From assembly GCA_905235445.1 (NCBI GenBank), contig CAJOLJ010000013.1:1-64000 (forward strand): a stretch of DNA of 64,000 nt, in the 5' to 3' direction. This stretch comes from an uncultured Bacteroidales bacterium (GTDB lineage: Bacteria > Bacteroidota > Bacteroidia > Bacteroidales > UBA932). The translations under genes and the position numbers were made by a program. Within the stretch, counting starts at the first letter, position 1, and each line of letters starts with the position of its first letter. Shown in pieces: positions 50,102 through 59,647 of the stretch. The notes under the pieces were generated by a model, which had not been told where the DNA came from, searched no databases, and saw nothing but the letters and a program-made list of their open reading frames with translations.

Positions 50102-50191
50102 GTCCCGGATGGTGTTGCTCTTTTCAGGCGTAAAGATTATTTTTGCCTCTTGAGGAATCAATAATCCGACATACACACAGTCACTCCCGTC

Positions 50192-50659
50192 ATGGAAGAA
50201 CCCCAACTCAACGCCCACAACAAGGAAGAACATCGTCCAAGCCATAGCGCCGAGCACATCCTCAACCGGACCATGGTTGACATGTTCGGCTGCCCTCGTT
50301 CCCGTAATGCCCACATCGAGAGGAAAAAGTCCAAGTGCGACTACCTTCTTTCACGCTGCCCCACACCTGAGGAAGTGAAAGCGATAGAGGACAAAGTGAA
50401 CGAGGTCATAGAAATGGCGCTTCCCGTAAAAATATCCTTTGTCCCCAAAGAGGAGGCCGCCCACATGGTGGATCTCACGAAACTTCCCGAGGATGCCTCC
50501 CCCACTATCAGGATAGTCAGCATCGGGGACTATGACGACTGCGCCTGCATCGGGGCCCATGTCGGGAACACTTCCGAAATCGGTTCCTTCAAGATCCTCA
50601 GCCATGACTTTGGCGACGGGGTCTGGAGAGTCAGATGGAAAGTAACGCCAAAACCGTAG
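50192..50659 (+). CDS. free-standing AlaX-like tRNA-editing domain protein
   Basis: Zinc motif HSAEH (HxxxH) and CIGAH (CxxxH) in DDCACIGAHVGNTSEIGSFKI. Confidence 0.75.
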   Translation: MEEPQLNAHNKEEHRPSHSAEHILNRTMVDMFGCPRSRNAHIERKKSKCDYLLSRCPTPEEVKAIEDKVNEVIEMALPVKISFVPKEEAAHMVDLTKLPEDASPTIRIVSIGDYDDCACIGAHVGNTSEIGSFKILSHDFGDGVWRVRWKVTPKP

Positions 50660-50663
50660 CATC

Positions 50664-51083
50664 ATGAGACACAGACACCCCAAGGGCACGGACCGGTGGA
50701 AAACCGACAACGAGAATTTCCTTGCCGAAAAGGCAAAGGAGGAAGGTGTGACCGTGCTGGAAAGCGGCGTCATAATGAAACCCCTTGAAAAAGGGCACGG
50801 GACCAAGTGCCCCACTCCATCAAGTGTCGTATATGCCCACTACACCGGTAAACTCATCGACGGGACCATCTTCGACTCCTCCAGGGGGGAAGCACTCCCT
50901 GCCCTTTTCATCGTAAGGGAACTCATAATGGGATGGCAGATAGCCCTCGTAAGGATGCATGAAGGAGACAGGTACGAGGTGACGATCCCCGCCAAGTGGG
51001 GCTATGGTTCCATGAAGACCGAGGGCATTCCCGCCAACAGCACGCTCATATTCGACCTGGAACTGATAAAGATAGAAAGGTGA
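50664..51083 (+). CDS. FKBP-type peptidyl-prolyl cis-trans isomerase
   Basis: VYAHYTGKLIDGTIFDSS...GWQIALVRMHEGDRYEVTIPAKWGYG...IPANSTLIFDLELIKI. Confidence 0.92.
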   Translation: MRHRHPKGTDRWKTDNENFLAEKAKEEGVTVLESGVIMKPLEKGHGTKCPTPSSVVYAHYTGKLIDGTIFDSSRGEALPALFIVRELIMGWQIALVRMHEGDRYEVTIPAKWGYGSMKTEGIPANSTLIFDLELIKIER

Positions 51084-51139
51084 CCCTCCCCCTTTGACAC
51101 TGCATACAGCGAACGATAACCGACAATAAATCAACTTCC

Positions 51140-52078
51140 ATGAAAATAAGAGCCCTACAGTTCCGCGAAGGCGGATTCTCCACCCAGCCTTTCGCCTTCG
51201 GCGGAGAGGAAGGACCCGAGAGGTTCGACATCTCCGTCAAGTACCGCTCCTGCCTTGCCAACTATCTCATCGACACTGGTGAAGAGGTCATACTGGTCGA
51301 TACCGGCATCCCCGCGGGGACTCCCGAGGAGGTCCCGGACGAAAAGACCCTCATCTACACTGGCAAGGACATAGCAAGTTACATGGACGTTTTCGCCGCC
51401 CAGGGATACAAGCCTTCTGATGTCACGAAGATTCTCCTGACACACAAGCATCTTGACCATTCAGGTGAACTGAGGTCATTCCCAGGGGCAAAGATCTACG
51501 TCAATTCGGAAGAGTGTGGTGCAGCGGAACTCCAGGGCATAGGGAACATAGTACCCGTGGACTTCACCGACGGCCCCTACTGCAACTTCCCCGAGAGCCA
51601 GAAAATAGCCGAGGGCATTTACCTCATCAAGGCCAAGGGCCACACCAAGGGAAACAGCATCGTGATAGTTGAGGACGGGGGACTTTTCTACATGATTCAC
51701 GGTGACATCACATACACCGACGAGGCCCTGTACGAGAACAAGCTCTCGGTCGTGTACGATGACCTTCCCGCAGCAAGGGAGACCCTGGACCGGGTGCGGG
51801 AATTCATCTCCCACCATCCCACAGTCTACCTTTCCACCCACACCCCGCTGGGGCCCGAGAACCTGGAAGCAAAGAAGATAATAGACCTGGGTAACCCGTC
51901 AGAGACAATCCCTGTCGGCGAGGTGATTTTCAAGACAGCCTCAGGCAAGTATGTCTGCTCAGTGTGCGGCTACGTCTATGACCCAGGGGAGCATGACGGG
52001 GTTCCCTTCGAGAGCCTCCCCGATGAGTGGAAGTGCCCTCGCTGCAAAAGGCCGAAGGACAAGTTCAACAAGGCATGA
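51140..52078 (+). CDS. metallo-beta-lactamase-fold hydrolase fused to C-terminal rubredoxin
   Basis: [36 protein letters not shown] plus [37 protein letters not shown]. Confidence 0.9.
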   Translation: MKIRALQFREGGFSTQPFAFGGEEGPERFDISVKYRSCLANYLIDTGEEVILVDTGIPAGTPEEVPDEKTLIYTGKDIASYMDVFAAQGYKPSDVTKILLTHKHLDHSGELRSFPGAKIYVNSEECGAAELQGIGNIVPVDFTDGPYCNFPESQKIAEGIYLIKAKGHTKGNSIVIVEDGGLFYMIHGDITYTDEALYENKLSVVYDDLPAARETLDRVREFISHHPTVYLSTHTPLGPENLEAKKIIDLGNPSETIPVGEVIFKTASGKYVCSVCGYVYDPGEHDGVPFESLPDEWKCPRCKRPKDKFNKA

Positions 52079-52135
52079 CCCCACTCCCATCCTTCGGGGG
52101 TCGCCCCGCAATTTCACCGAAAATTCCCCACTGCC

Positions 52136-52927
52136 ATGGACATCACTGAAATGATACTTACCCGAAAGAGTGTCCGCACCTTCGACGGGACCCCTCTTCG
52201 CAAGGAAGACATGCAAGATCTTCTGTCCTTTATGGAAAACATTCCCAACCCCTGGGGCATCCCGGTCAGGTTCGTCTATCTTGACTGCGAGAAGCACGGC
52301 CTCTCCAGTCCCGTAATCCGCGGGGAAGGGGCCTATGTTGCCGCCATGGTCCCGGAAGTGGAGCACTGCGAGGAGGCCTACGGCTACAGCTTTGAGAAGT
52401 TCGTCCTGCATGCCTGGTCCATGGGGATAGGCACGACATGGATTGCAGGCACGATGAAAAGGGAGAAGTTCGAGAAGGCGGCGGGAAAGAAGGACGGGGA
52501 GATGATGATTGCCGTGACCCCGATAGGCTATCCTGCCCCTAGGAGGTCCACCGTGGAAAAGATTCTCCGCCAAAGCGTCAAGGGTGACGAGAGGAAGGCC
52601 CCCAGTGAGCTTTTCTTCGAGGGCGACTTCTCCTCTCCCCTTGCCGATGCCCCCGCCCTTGAACTTCTGGAGGTGGTCAGGTGGGCCCCCTCGGCTGCGA
52701 ACAAACAGCCCTGCAGGGTAGTGAAGGTCGGAGGGAAGTACCATTTCTTCTGCTGCCACACCCAAGGGAAGCGGGGATCCTCACCCTGGGACATACAGAT
52801 GGTCGACGTAGGGATAGCGATATGCAACCTCATGGAAGTGACGGAGGGGTCGGTGAGCTTCGAAGACCCCGAAGTAGCCGCACCCGAGGACACCGAGTAC
52901 GTGGCCACCGTATCGGTAAAGCGGTAG
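52136..52927 (+). CDS. nitroreductase-family protein
   Basis: MDITEMILTRKSVRTFDGTPLRKED, VVRWAPSAANKQPCRVV. Confidence 0.82.
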   Translation: MDITEMILTRKSVRTFDGTPLRKEDMQDLLSFMENIPNPWGIPVRFVYLDCEKHGLSSPVIRGEGAYVAAMVPEVEHCEEAYGYSFEKFVLHAWSMGIGTTWIAGTMKREKFEKAAGKKDGEMMIAVTPIGYPAPRRSTVEKILRQSVKGDERKAPSELFFEGDFSSPLADAPALELLEVVRWAPSAANKQPCRVVKVGGKYHFFCCHTQGKRGSSPWDIQMVDVGIAICNLMEVTEGSVSFEDPEVAAPEDTEYVATVSVKR

Positions 52928-53026
52928 ACGGCCCTGCCAACAGGCAAGCATAAGGACTTCCCCCGATGATGCGCTCCATCAAAAGGGAAAGTCCTTTTTC
53001 TTGTGTGTGCGAGATGCTTCGGGCAC

Positions 53027-54781
53027 CTACTTCGATGCGTACCTTGCGGCGCTCTCCCCCGCAATCTTCCCGAACACCACTATATCGGCCACGCCGTTCC
53101 CTCCAAGGCGGTTACCGCCGTGGACCCCGCCGGTAACCTCACCTGCCGCAAACAGTCCCCCTACAGGCACTCCTCCTGTAGTGAGCACAGATGCGCGGTC
53201 GTCTATGTGGATTCCTCCCATAGTATGGTGGATAGCAGGCTTTACCTCAACGATATAGTATGGAGCAGTGGAAATGGGCCTGGGCATCTGGGTGGACGTT
53301 CGTCCGAAATCCTCATCTTCCCCCTCGCCCTGGAAGGCGTTGTACCTCTCGACGCTCTGCTGGAGGGCCCCAGGGTCGATCCCTACTTTCCCGGCCAGTT
53401 CCCCGAGGGTGTTTCCTTCCGTCAAGAGTCCTTGGCTTACATAGGTTTCAATGGAGGAGAGGGATTTTCGAAGGTCCTGGTCGAAAAGGAGGAAAGCCGT
53501 GCCTCCCCTCTGCGAGAGGATTGCCCAGGACACGACATCCCGGGTCTGCAGTTCATTGACAAAGCGGTAGCCGTCCCGGTTCAGGAGTATCGCCCCGTTG
53601 CCACGGACAGCCTCTGTTATCATCAGGTTGTTTTTCACTTCCACGGTAGGATGAACCTGGATCTGGTCCATCTGGTAGAGCTCGGCGCCGAACTTGTCCA
53701 CCCACTTGAACGCATCCCCGGTAGCCCCGATGTGGTTCACCGTAGAGAAGCCGACAAGGTCAGAGCGGTATTCCGTCACCATGGAAAGGTTCGCCCCGAA
53801 TCCCCCCGTGGCCAGAACGACGGCCTTGGAAAAGATGGTATATCTCTTCCCGTTCTCCAGCCTTACCGTGACTCCGCCTGCGGAACCGTCACGGCGGCGT
53901 TTGACGTCCGTCACGGTATTGCCGGTACGGATTTCAATGCCGAGTTCCGTGGCCTTGGCACTGAGCATTTTCATAAGATGGGGTCCTATCGCGGTACCGC
54001 CCTGGGGACGGTGGGTACGCGGAACGGAGCTTCCACCCATGAGGCCGACGCTAGTGAGGTCCGTCCCGAAGGAGGAGAGCCACTGCAGCGTAGGGGAGGC
54101 GCCCCGGACCAGGGTGCTGACAAGAAGGGGGTCATTCAGATAATGCCCGCCCTCCATTATATCCTTGTAGAACAGTTCCTCGCTGTCCTCAATTCCGAGA
54201 GCCTGCTGGAAAGGGGTACCGGCGGCGTTGATCCCGCCGGTGGAACTGTTGGTGTTGCCACCTATGTAGCTTCGCTTCTCAAGGACAATGACATGGCATC
54301 CCTGCGATGCAGCCTCGATTGCGGCGCTGAGGCCTGCACCTCCCGCCCCGACCACAACGACATCGCACGAAGTGTCCTCGTAATCCTTCACTTCCCGGTG
54401 CCTCCCGTAGGCCGCGTCAATGGCCATTCCCATGGCCTGCATGACTCCGTTGGAAGTTAGGGTCGCACCCGAGACGGCATCCACACCGTCCACCCCCTGG
54501 GCGGCTACGATCCGGTTCACCATCTCTAACAGGGCCTCCTGGGCGAAGGAGGACTCGGACTGGGTCACGACCCTGGCACTTGCTATCGCATGGTCTTGAA
54601 CGGTGAGGGCTACTTTTATCATGCCGCTTCTCCCTTCACCTATCCCTTCGTAGACCCCGTCGAACATCATCTCCTCCCCCTCTGTCACCTCATTCCCTGA
54701 GACGCAGCCAACGAGTGTAGCCGTCACTGCCACAAGGCAGCAAAAGCATGATGTCAAATGACGGGTAATCCTATTATTCAT
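53027..54781 (-). CDS. lipoprotein FMN-binding/FAD-dependent reductase (fumarate/urocanate reductase-like)
   Basis: Lipobox TATLVGC; FMN-binding motif GVDAVSGATLTSNGV; FAD motif VVVVGAGGAGLSAAIEAASQG; C-terminal GGIHIDDRASVL...GLFAAGEVTGGVHGGNRLGGN; no heme CxxCH. Confidence 0.9.
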   Translation of the reverse strand: MNNRITRHLTSCFCCLVAVTATLVGCVSGNEVTEGEEMMFDGVYEGIGEGRSGMIKVALTVQDHAIASARVVTQSESSFAQEALLEMVNRIVAAQGVDGVDAVSGATLTSNGVMQAMGMAIDAAYGRHREVKDYEDTSCDVVVVGAGGAGLSAAIEAASQGCHVIVLEKRSYIGGNTNSSTGGINAAGTPFQQALGIEDSEELFYKDIMEGGHYLNDPLLVSTLVRGASPTLQWLSSFGTDLTSVGLMGGSSVPRTHRPQGGTAIGPHLMKMLSAKATELGIEIRTGNTVTDVKRRRDGSAGGVTVRLENGKRYTIFSKAVVLATGGFGANLSMVTEYRSDLVGFSTVNHIGATGDAFKWVDKFGAELYQMDQIQVHPTVEVKNNLMITEAVRGNGAILLNRDGYRFVNELQTRDVVSWAILSQRGGTAFLLFDQDLRKSLSSIETYVSQGLLTEGNTLGELAGKVGIDPGALQQSVERYNAFQGEGEDEDFGRTSTQMPRPISTAPYYIVEVKPAIHHTMGGIHIDDRASVLTTGGVPVGGLFAAGEVTGGVHGGNRLGGNGVADIVVFGKIAGESAARYASK

Positions 54782-54893
54782 GGAAAATCACTTTTGGTTT
54801 GGTTCACAGGACCGCCTATCGCGGGCTGATACATAAGGAAACTCTTCCCGCTGAGCGGTGAACCGTGCACGTCAGCTCCTGGAGGGCAGGGTA

Positions 54894-56354
54894 TCAGTTG
54901 TCCCAGTTATCGGACCTGAAAGGAAGGAGCGGGAAGCCAAGGGCATTGGCGCAGTTGCCTATGAGCCAGTTGCGGAAGCAGTAGCGAACCGCCACGGGTT
55001 CGGGGACCTCGGGGGAACTTACCCTCAGGGCCTGCCAACGGCCTGGAGCCTCCACCGCGGTGGCGGGATGGAAGACCCTGTCCTCCCCCGCGACCTCGAA
55101 ACCTTCCAGTCCCTCCGTCCTGGCGAACCCGTCATTCATATTCTCAAAGGTGACGGTCAGGAATCCATCCCCCTTCTCCATGGCCTTGAACTCGGGGCAG
55201 AGTCCGCCGAAGGTGGTGATGGAATAGGTCTTGTTTAGGGCGAGGAAAGCGAGCCTCTCCCCTACCTTCCTCTTCTGGCGGGGATGGATCTGGTGCTTCT
55301 CGAAAGGATAGACGCAGTCGTTTGTCGTGATGATGCCGCTGTTGGGGATCTTCTTGGATGCCTTGTACTGCTGCTCACGGAGAAGGGCTCCCGAGATGCC
55401 CATTTCTCCGCCGTAATCGGCAAAGGGTGCGATTTCCACGATATAGAACGGGATATCCCCCTCCCCTTTCTGCTCCCTCCACTGGGATGCCAGGATGGCA
55501 AGACGATCGGAATACATGTCACCCGGATTGCCGACATTGGAGCAGCCCTGGTAGAAGATGATGCCCTTGACGGTGTAGTTGATGGTAGGATGGAAGGTGG
55601 CGTTGCCCCAGACCATGGAACGGTGATAGTCCATTGGGAACCTTTTGTTGATGGCCTCCTCGGTCAGTTCCTCATCGGTGTACTTCTCAAGGTTCTCCTT
55701 TGTAAGCCAGCTCTCGACGCGGGTTCCGCCCTTGTGGGCCTCGACTATTCCGACGGGAATGTCAAGCACGCTGTTGAGCACCCTGGCAAAGTAGTATGCC
55801 GTAGCACTGGACCACTGGACATTCTCAGCAGTGCCTTTCTTCCACTGGCAATCCGCATCCTCCAGGGGGACCATCGAGGTCTTGGACTGGACACGGCAGA
55901 TGTGGATCCCGGGATAGTTCTTTGCCTCAAGCAGGGTCTCCTGAAGTCCTTCCACGGGACAATTGCCGAACCCGCGCACCGGCATCTCCATATTGCTCTG
56001 GCCCGTTGCGAGCCAGACTTCACCGACGAGAACGTCCTTGAGCGTAATCTTGTCCTTGCCCTGCACGAAATCGATCGTATAGGGAATGTAGCTTCCCTTG
56101 GGAGTGGGGACCCCGATCTTGAAGGCTCCGTCCTTGCCGGGAGTGACGCTGTAGGTCTTGCCGTCCCAGGAGGTCGTGACTTTGAGGGTCTTTCCCGGGG
56201 AGGCCCAGCCCCAGAGGTTCACATTGGAATTCTGCTGAAGAATCATATCGTCCCCCATGAGGTGGGACAGGCGGATCTGGGCATTGGAGAGAGTCGAGGC
56301 GCCCAGAAGTGCCGCCACGGCTACAAGTGAAAAGTGAAGAAGGAATCTTCTCAT
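54894..56354 (-). CDS. sialate O-acetylesterase family protein, secreted
   Basis: Signal peptide; LSHLMGDDMILQQNSNVNLWGWASPG, LVGEVWLATGQSNMEMPV, GIIFYQGCSNV. Confidence 0.9.
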   Translation of the reverse strand: MRRFLLHFSLVAVAALLGASTLSNAQIRLSHLMGDDMILQQNSNVNLWGWASPGKTLKVTTSWDGKTYSVTPGKDGAFKIGVPTPKGSYIPYTIDFVQGKDKITLKDVLVGEVWLATGQSNMEMPVRGFGNCPVEGLQETLLEAKNYPGIHICRVQSKTSMVPLEDADCQWKKGTAENVQWSSATAYYFARVLNSVLDIPVGIVEAHKGGTRVESWLTKENLEKYTDEELTEEAINKRFPMDYHRSMVWGNATFHPTINYTVKGIIFYQGCSNVGNPGDMYSDRLAILASQWREQKGEGDIPFYIVEIAPFADYGGEMGISGALLREQQYKASKKIPNSGIITTNDCVYPFEKHQIHPRQKRKVGERLAFLALNKTYSITTFGGLCPEFKAMEKGDGFLTVTFENMNDGFARTEGLEGFEVAGEDRVFHPATAVEAPGRWQALRVSSPEVPEPVAVRYCFRNWLIGNCANALGFPLLPFRSDNWDN

Positions 56355-56400
56355 AGCTTCGTCTGTTAAATTATGTGAGTGTGTAAATTATTCGTTTCCA

Positions 56401-57240
56401 TCATTTTCCCTGAAAATCCCCGGAGGAGAACTCGAGCTGACCGATGAGGCCCTGATTCTTTTCCCGGTATACATACCCGATGGTGTACCCAAGTTCGATG
56501 GCCCGTCTCTCATAGACGGAAAGGACTAAAGAAGAGAGCATTCCCTCCCTGTCACGGAGCATTTCCCTGAAATTGTCCAAGCTGTCCTTGGGCAGGGTGC
56601 ACAGGAAATAAAAGATTATTCTCCTCTCCCCCTCAAGCACCTCTATCCTCTGGATGCGGACCTGGGAATCGTTCTGTTCATCCTGGGCGGAAAGGGCTTC
56701 ACTAATCGAGCGTAAAGAGGCGAGAAGTTCCTCCTCACCAAGTTCCGCCTCCACTTCGGCGGGATGCACCTCCAGGGCTTTGAGAAGGTCCTCCCCGCTG
56801 TCCGAGGCATCAGTGCCCAAGGTGAAGAAAGTCACCTGCCGTCCGCCCTCCTCGAAGAACCAGACCTTGCCGCTGGAGCCTTGAGATGTGAAAGTGGTGA
56901 ACAGGGTCTGCCGCTTCCCCACGGAGCGCCACTCAAGTGGACCTGTCCCCTCCGAGAAGGTCCTGTTGGAGAGAAGGGCTGTGCGGGCATAGTTCCCGAG
57001 GTCGTCCGCCTTGGGGGTCGACATCACCATGGCCATCCCCTTGCCGTCCGAGAGGAGAAGTCCGGAATAGAAGTATCCCTGGACAGGAGGCACGCTTTCC
57101 CTCCCGAAAGAGAACTCCTTCCAAAGGGAGGGGTCATAGTTCAAGGTGAAAGCATCGTTATGGATTCTTCCCTGCGCCCACAAAGGAGTGAATGCACAGA
57201 GAAAAAAGCCAAGGAGCAGGAATGCTTTCCTCATTCTCAA
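56401..57240 (-). CDS. secreted protein of unknown function
   Basis: 279 aa with signal peptide MRMRKAFLLLGFFLCAFTPLWAQ; no family recognised. Confidence 0.65.
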   Translation of the reverse strand: MRMRKAFLLLGFFLCAFTPLWAQGRIHNDAFTLNYDPSLWKEFSFGRESVPPVQGYFYSGLLLSDGKGMAMVMSTPKADDLGNYARTALLSNRTFSEGTGPLEWRSVGKRQTLFTTFTSQGSSGKVWFFEEGGRQVTFFTLGTDASDSGEDLLKALEVHPAEVEAELGEEELLASLRSISEALSAQDEQNDSQVRIQRIEVLEGERRIIFYFLCTLPKDSLDNFREMLRDREGMLSSLVLSVYERRAIELGYTIGYVYREKNQGLIGQLEFSSGDFQGK

Positions 57241-57335
57241 AGGAGTTGATTAGAAAGACAAAAAATGCACGCCCCACCGGGGACATGCAAATATAACTAT
57301 TCTGAGTGAAAATAAACTTTGATGGGACAAAGGGA

Positions 57336-59297
57336 TTATTTCGTCATCACCTCGCAGCACTTGTCCAGGAGCAGGTCGTCCGCCGTGGATCTACCGACCC
57401 CGGTGTACTGGACCTCGTCCACTCCGTCCAGTTTGGAAATGGACTGGATGGTTTCCAGCAGTTCATTGTAGTCATGGACCTCATAATCTATGACGAAAGT
57501 GACGATTTCCTCCGTCTTCTGGGCGTTGAGGCCTTCAAGGGAGATATGGAAGTTCTCCACCAGGCAGTCAGCCACGTCCCGAAGCAAGTGGAAGCGGTCC
57601 ACCGCTATGACTACTATCCTGACAGGATAGGAGATGTCATCCAGTCTCTTGAAATTCACCGATATCAGCTGGTCCCCCTCCGCGGAGGCCTGGCGGATGA
57701 CCTCGGAACAGCTCCTGGAATGGAGCACCGTGGTTCCGTCCGGTTGCTTGAACCCGATGATCGCATCGCCCGGAAGAGGATGGCAGAAACGGCACCTTCT
57801 CCACTTGGACGCTCCCCTCTCCCCGAAATAGCCCTTCAGGGCTTTGCGGGCCTTGTATGTCCTGACGTATTCCATCCAGGAAGTGTTGGGGTCCACCTCA
57901 TCGGACTTCTCGATGTAGACCATGTCCCCGCGGTGAAGTTCCGTGGAGAGCGGGGAAAGCTTCTTGTTTATGCGGGCGTACTTGGCATGCAGTCCGATCT
58001 CCGTATGCATCTCGAACGCGAAATCCAGTGCGGTTGCCCCTTTCGGGAGGATGACAGGCTGCCCCTGGGGAGTGAAGACCAGGGTGTCCTCACTCGTGAG
58101 GGATGCGCTAATGCCTTCCATCAGTGCGAACTGGTCCGAATTGTCGGCTATGTCCTTGAGGACCGTCGTGAACCTTTCCAGCCAGCTTCCGTCCCTTTCC
58201 ACGATGCATCCCAGGCGGGAGTTCTTCACCATCCTCTCGGAGGAGATGTGCAGCTCCTCCCAGTTTCCCGAAGGGTTCAGGAACTTCACATGGAAACTCT
58301 GGTACCCGTTGTCCTTGGGGTTGTCGATATAGTTCGTAACGCTCCCGGCCCTTTCCTTGAAGACAGAGGAAAGCAGGGAATAGATGAGAATGGCGGTCTC
58401 CTTCTCGCTCGTTCCCGGCAGCGGGTCATAGATGACCCTTATCCACCTCTTGAACTCGACGCTCTGGAAATCCGCCCCTTCCTCCTGCATGTTGCGCCAG
58501 ATGCTGTATGGCTTCCTCTGACGGACCTGCGTGTGCGCGGAAAATCCCCTGGAAGAGAGGAGAAAGTCTATTTCATTGGTGAAGGCATCCACGGAGTTGC
58601 GGGAACTCAGGTCCTCCTCCTTCAAGGCCGCCTCAATGCGGGCGTACTCGTTGGGACAGCGGTAGCGGAAGGAAAGGTTCTCAAGTTCGCTCTTAATCTT
58701 GTACAGGCCCAGTTTGCCGGCCATCGGGGCATAGAAAAAGTCGGTCTCCCCCGCTATCTTCATCTGCTTGGCCGGGCTCATGCTGGAGAGGGTCCTCATG
58801 TTGTGGAGGCGGTCCGCCAGCTTGATGAGCAGGGCACGGATATCATAGTGGACGGAATCGAGTATCTGCTTGAAATTGTCTATCTGCTTGGAGGCACGGT
58901 AACGTTCCTTCTGCTTCTTGGTGACTGCGTCAACGATGAACTGTACCTCCTCGCCAAACTCCTCACCGATTTCCTCGATGGTGGTATCGGTATCCTCGAC
59001 AACGTCATGAAGGAGGGCGGCAATTACCGGATAGGTGTCCAGTTCCATATCCCCGGCGACAATCCTCGCAACGGCGAGGGGGTGGATGATGTAGGGCTCC
59101 CCGGAATGACGTTTCTGTTGGCGGTGCTTTGTGGCGGCATAGACGAATGCATAGCGAAGCAGGCCGATCTCCTCCTCGTTGGGAATCCGCATTCGCATAA
59201 TAGAGAACAGTTCCACCGCATCCTGGTAGATGTGATGTGGAAGGTCAAGGTCCCTTGTCGCCTGGAGGACCTCCCGTTGTGTTAAGCTGCGTACCAT
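57336..59297 (-). CDS. RelA/SpoT-family (p)ppGpp synthetase/hydrolase
   Basis: HD region AALLHDVVEDTDTTIEEIGEEFG, ALLIKLADRLHNMRTL; synthetase and TGS domains (LVFTPQGQPVILPKGATALDFAFEMHTEIG). Confidence 0.95.
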   Translation of the reverse strand: MVRSLTQREVLQATRDLDLPHHIYQDAVELFSIMRMRIPNEEEIGLLRYAFVYAATKHRQQKRHSGEPYIIHPLAVARIVAGDMELDTYPVIAALLHDVVEDTDTTIEEIGEEFGEEVQFIVDAVTKKQKERYRASKQIDNFKQILDSVHYDIRALLIKLADRLHNMRTLSSMSPAKQMKIAGETDFFYAPMAGKLGLYKIKSELENLSFRYRCPNEYARIEAALKEEDLSSRNSVDAFTNEIDFLLSSRGFSAHTQVRQRKPYSIWRNMQEEGADFQSVEFKRWIRVIYDPLPGTSEKETAILIYSLLSSVFKERAGSVTNYIDNPKDNGYQSFHVKFLNPSGNWEELHISSERMVKNSRLGCIVERDGSWLERFTTVLKDIADNSDQFALMEGISASLTSEDTLVFTPQGQPVILPKGATALDFAFEMHTEIGLHAKYARINKKLSPLSTELHRGDMVYIEKSDEVDPNTSWMEYVRTYKARKALKGYFGERGASKWRRCRFCHPLPGDAIIGFKQPDGTTVLHSRSCSEVIRQASAEGDQLISVNFKRLDDISYPVRIVVIAVDRFHLLRDVADCLVENFHISLEGLNAQKTEEIVTFVIDYEVHDYNELLETIQSISKLDGVDEVQYTGVGRSTADDLLLDKCCEVMTK

Positions 59298-59647
59298 GAC
59301 ACCAAAAGCAAAATGAATAAATATTCATAATGGTAAATCCACGATCGCTAATGGGAAAATACGTAGGAAAGAGCATACATTATGCCCTGAAATGCCCCTG
59401 AACAGGGTTCTGCGTAGTCTGAAGTCCCGTTTCCAGAAAATGGATTTCCACAAAGTTAACGCTTTTTATTCATTTTTACCCCATGATTGGCACTACTTGA
59501 AGTTAATTTTTGCCGAAAAAACGGCTCTTTCATGCCGATAATGCATGACAAGGCCAAAAAAGAAATGCCCCTTCCCGATGCAACCAGGGAAAGGGCACAA
59601 ATAAAAAATCAAATAGGAGGAAACGTGGGTGAATACCTCTGCACTGC

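Noticed and set aside
53003-54460. 485-aa + ORF opposite the flavin reductase
   Set aside because: Shadow ORF of a conserved gene.
53027-54781. Heme-containing flavocytochrome c
   Set aside because: No CxxCH motif; FMN-binding plus FAD domains only.
57306-59285. 659-aa + strand ORF antisense to relA/spoT
   Set aside because: Product of high-GC codon bias opposite a conserved gene; composition is non-protein-like and the opposite strand encodes clear RelA/SpoT.
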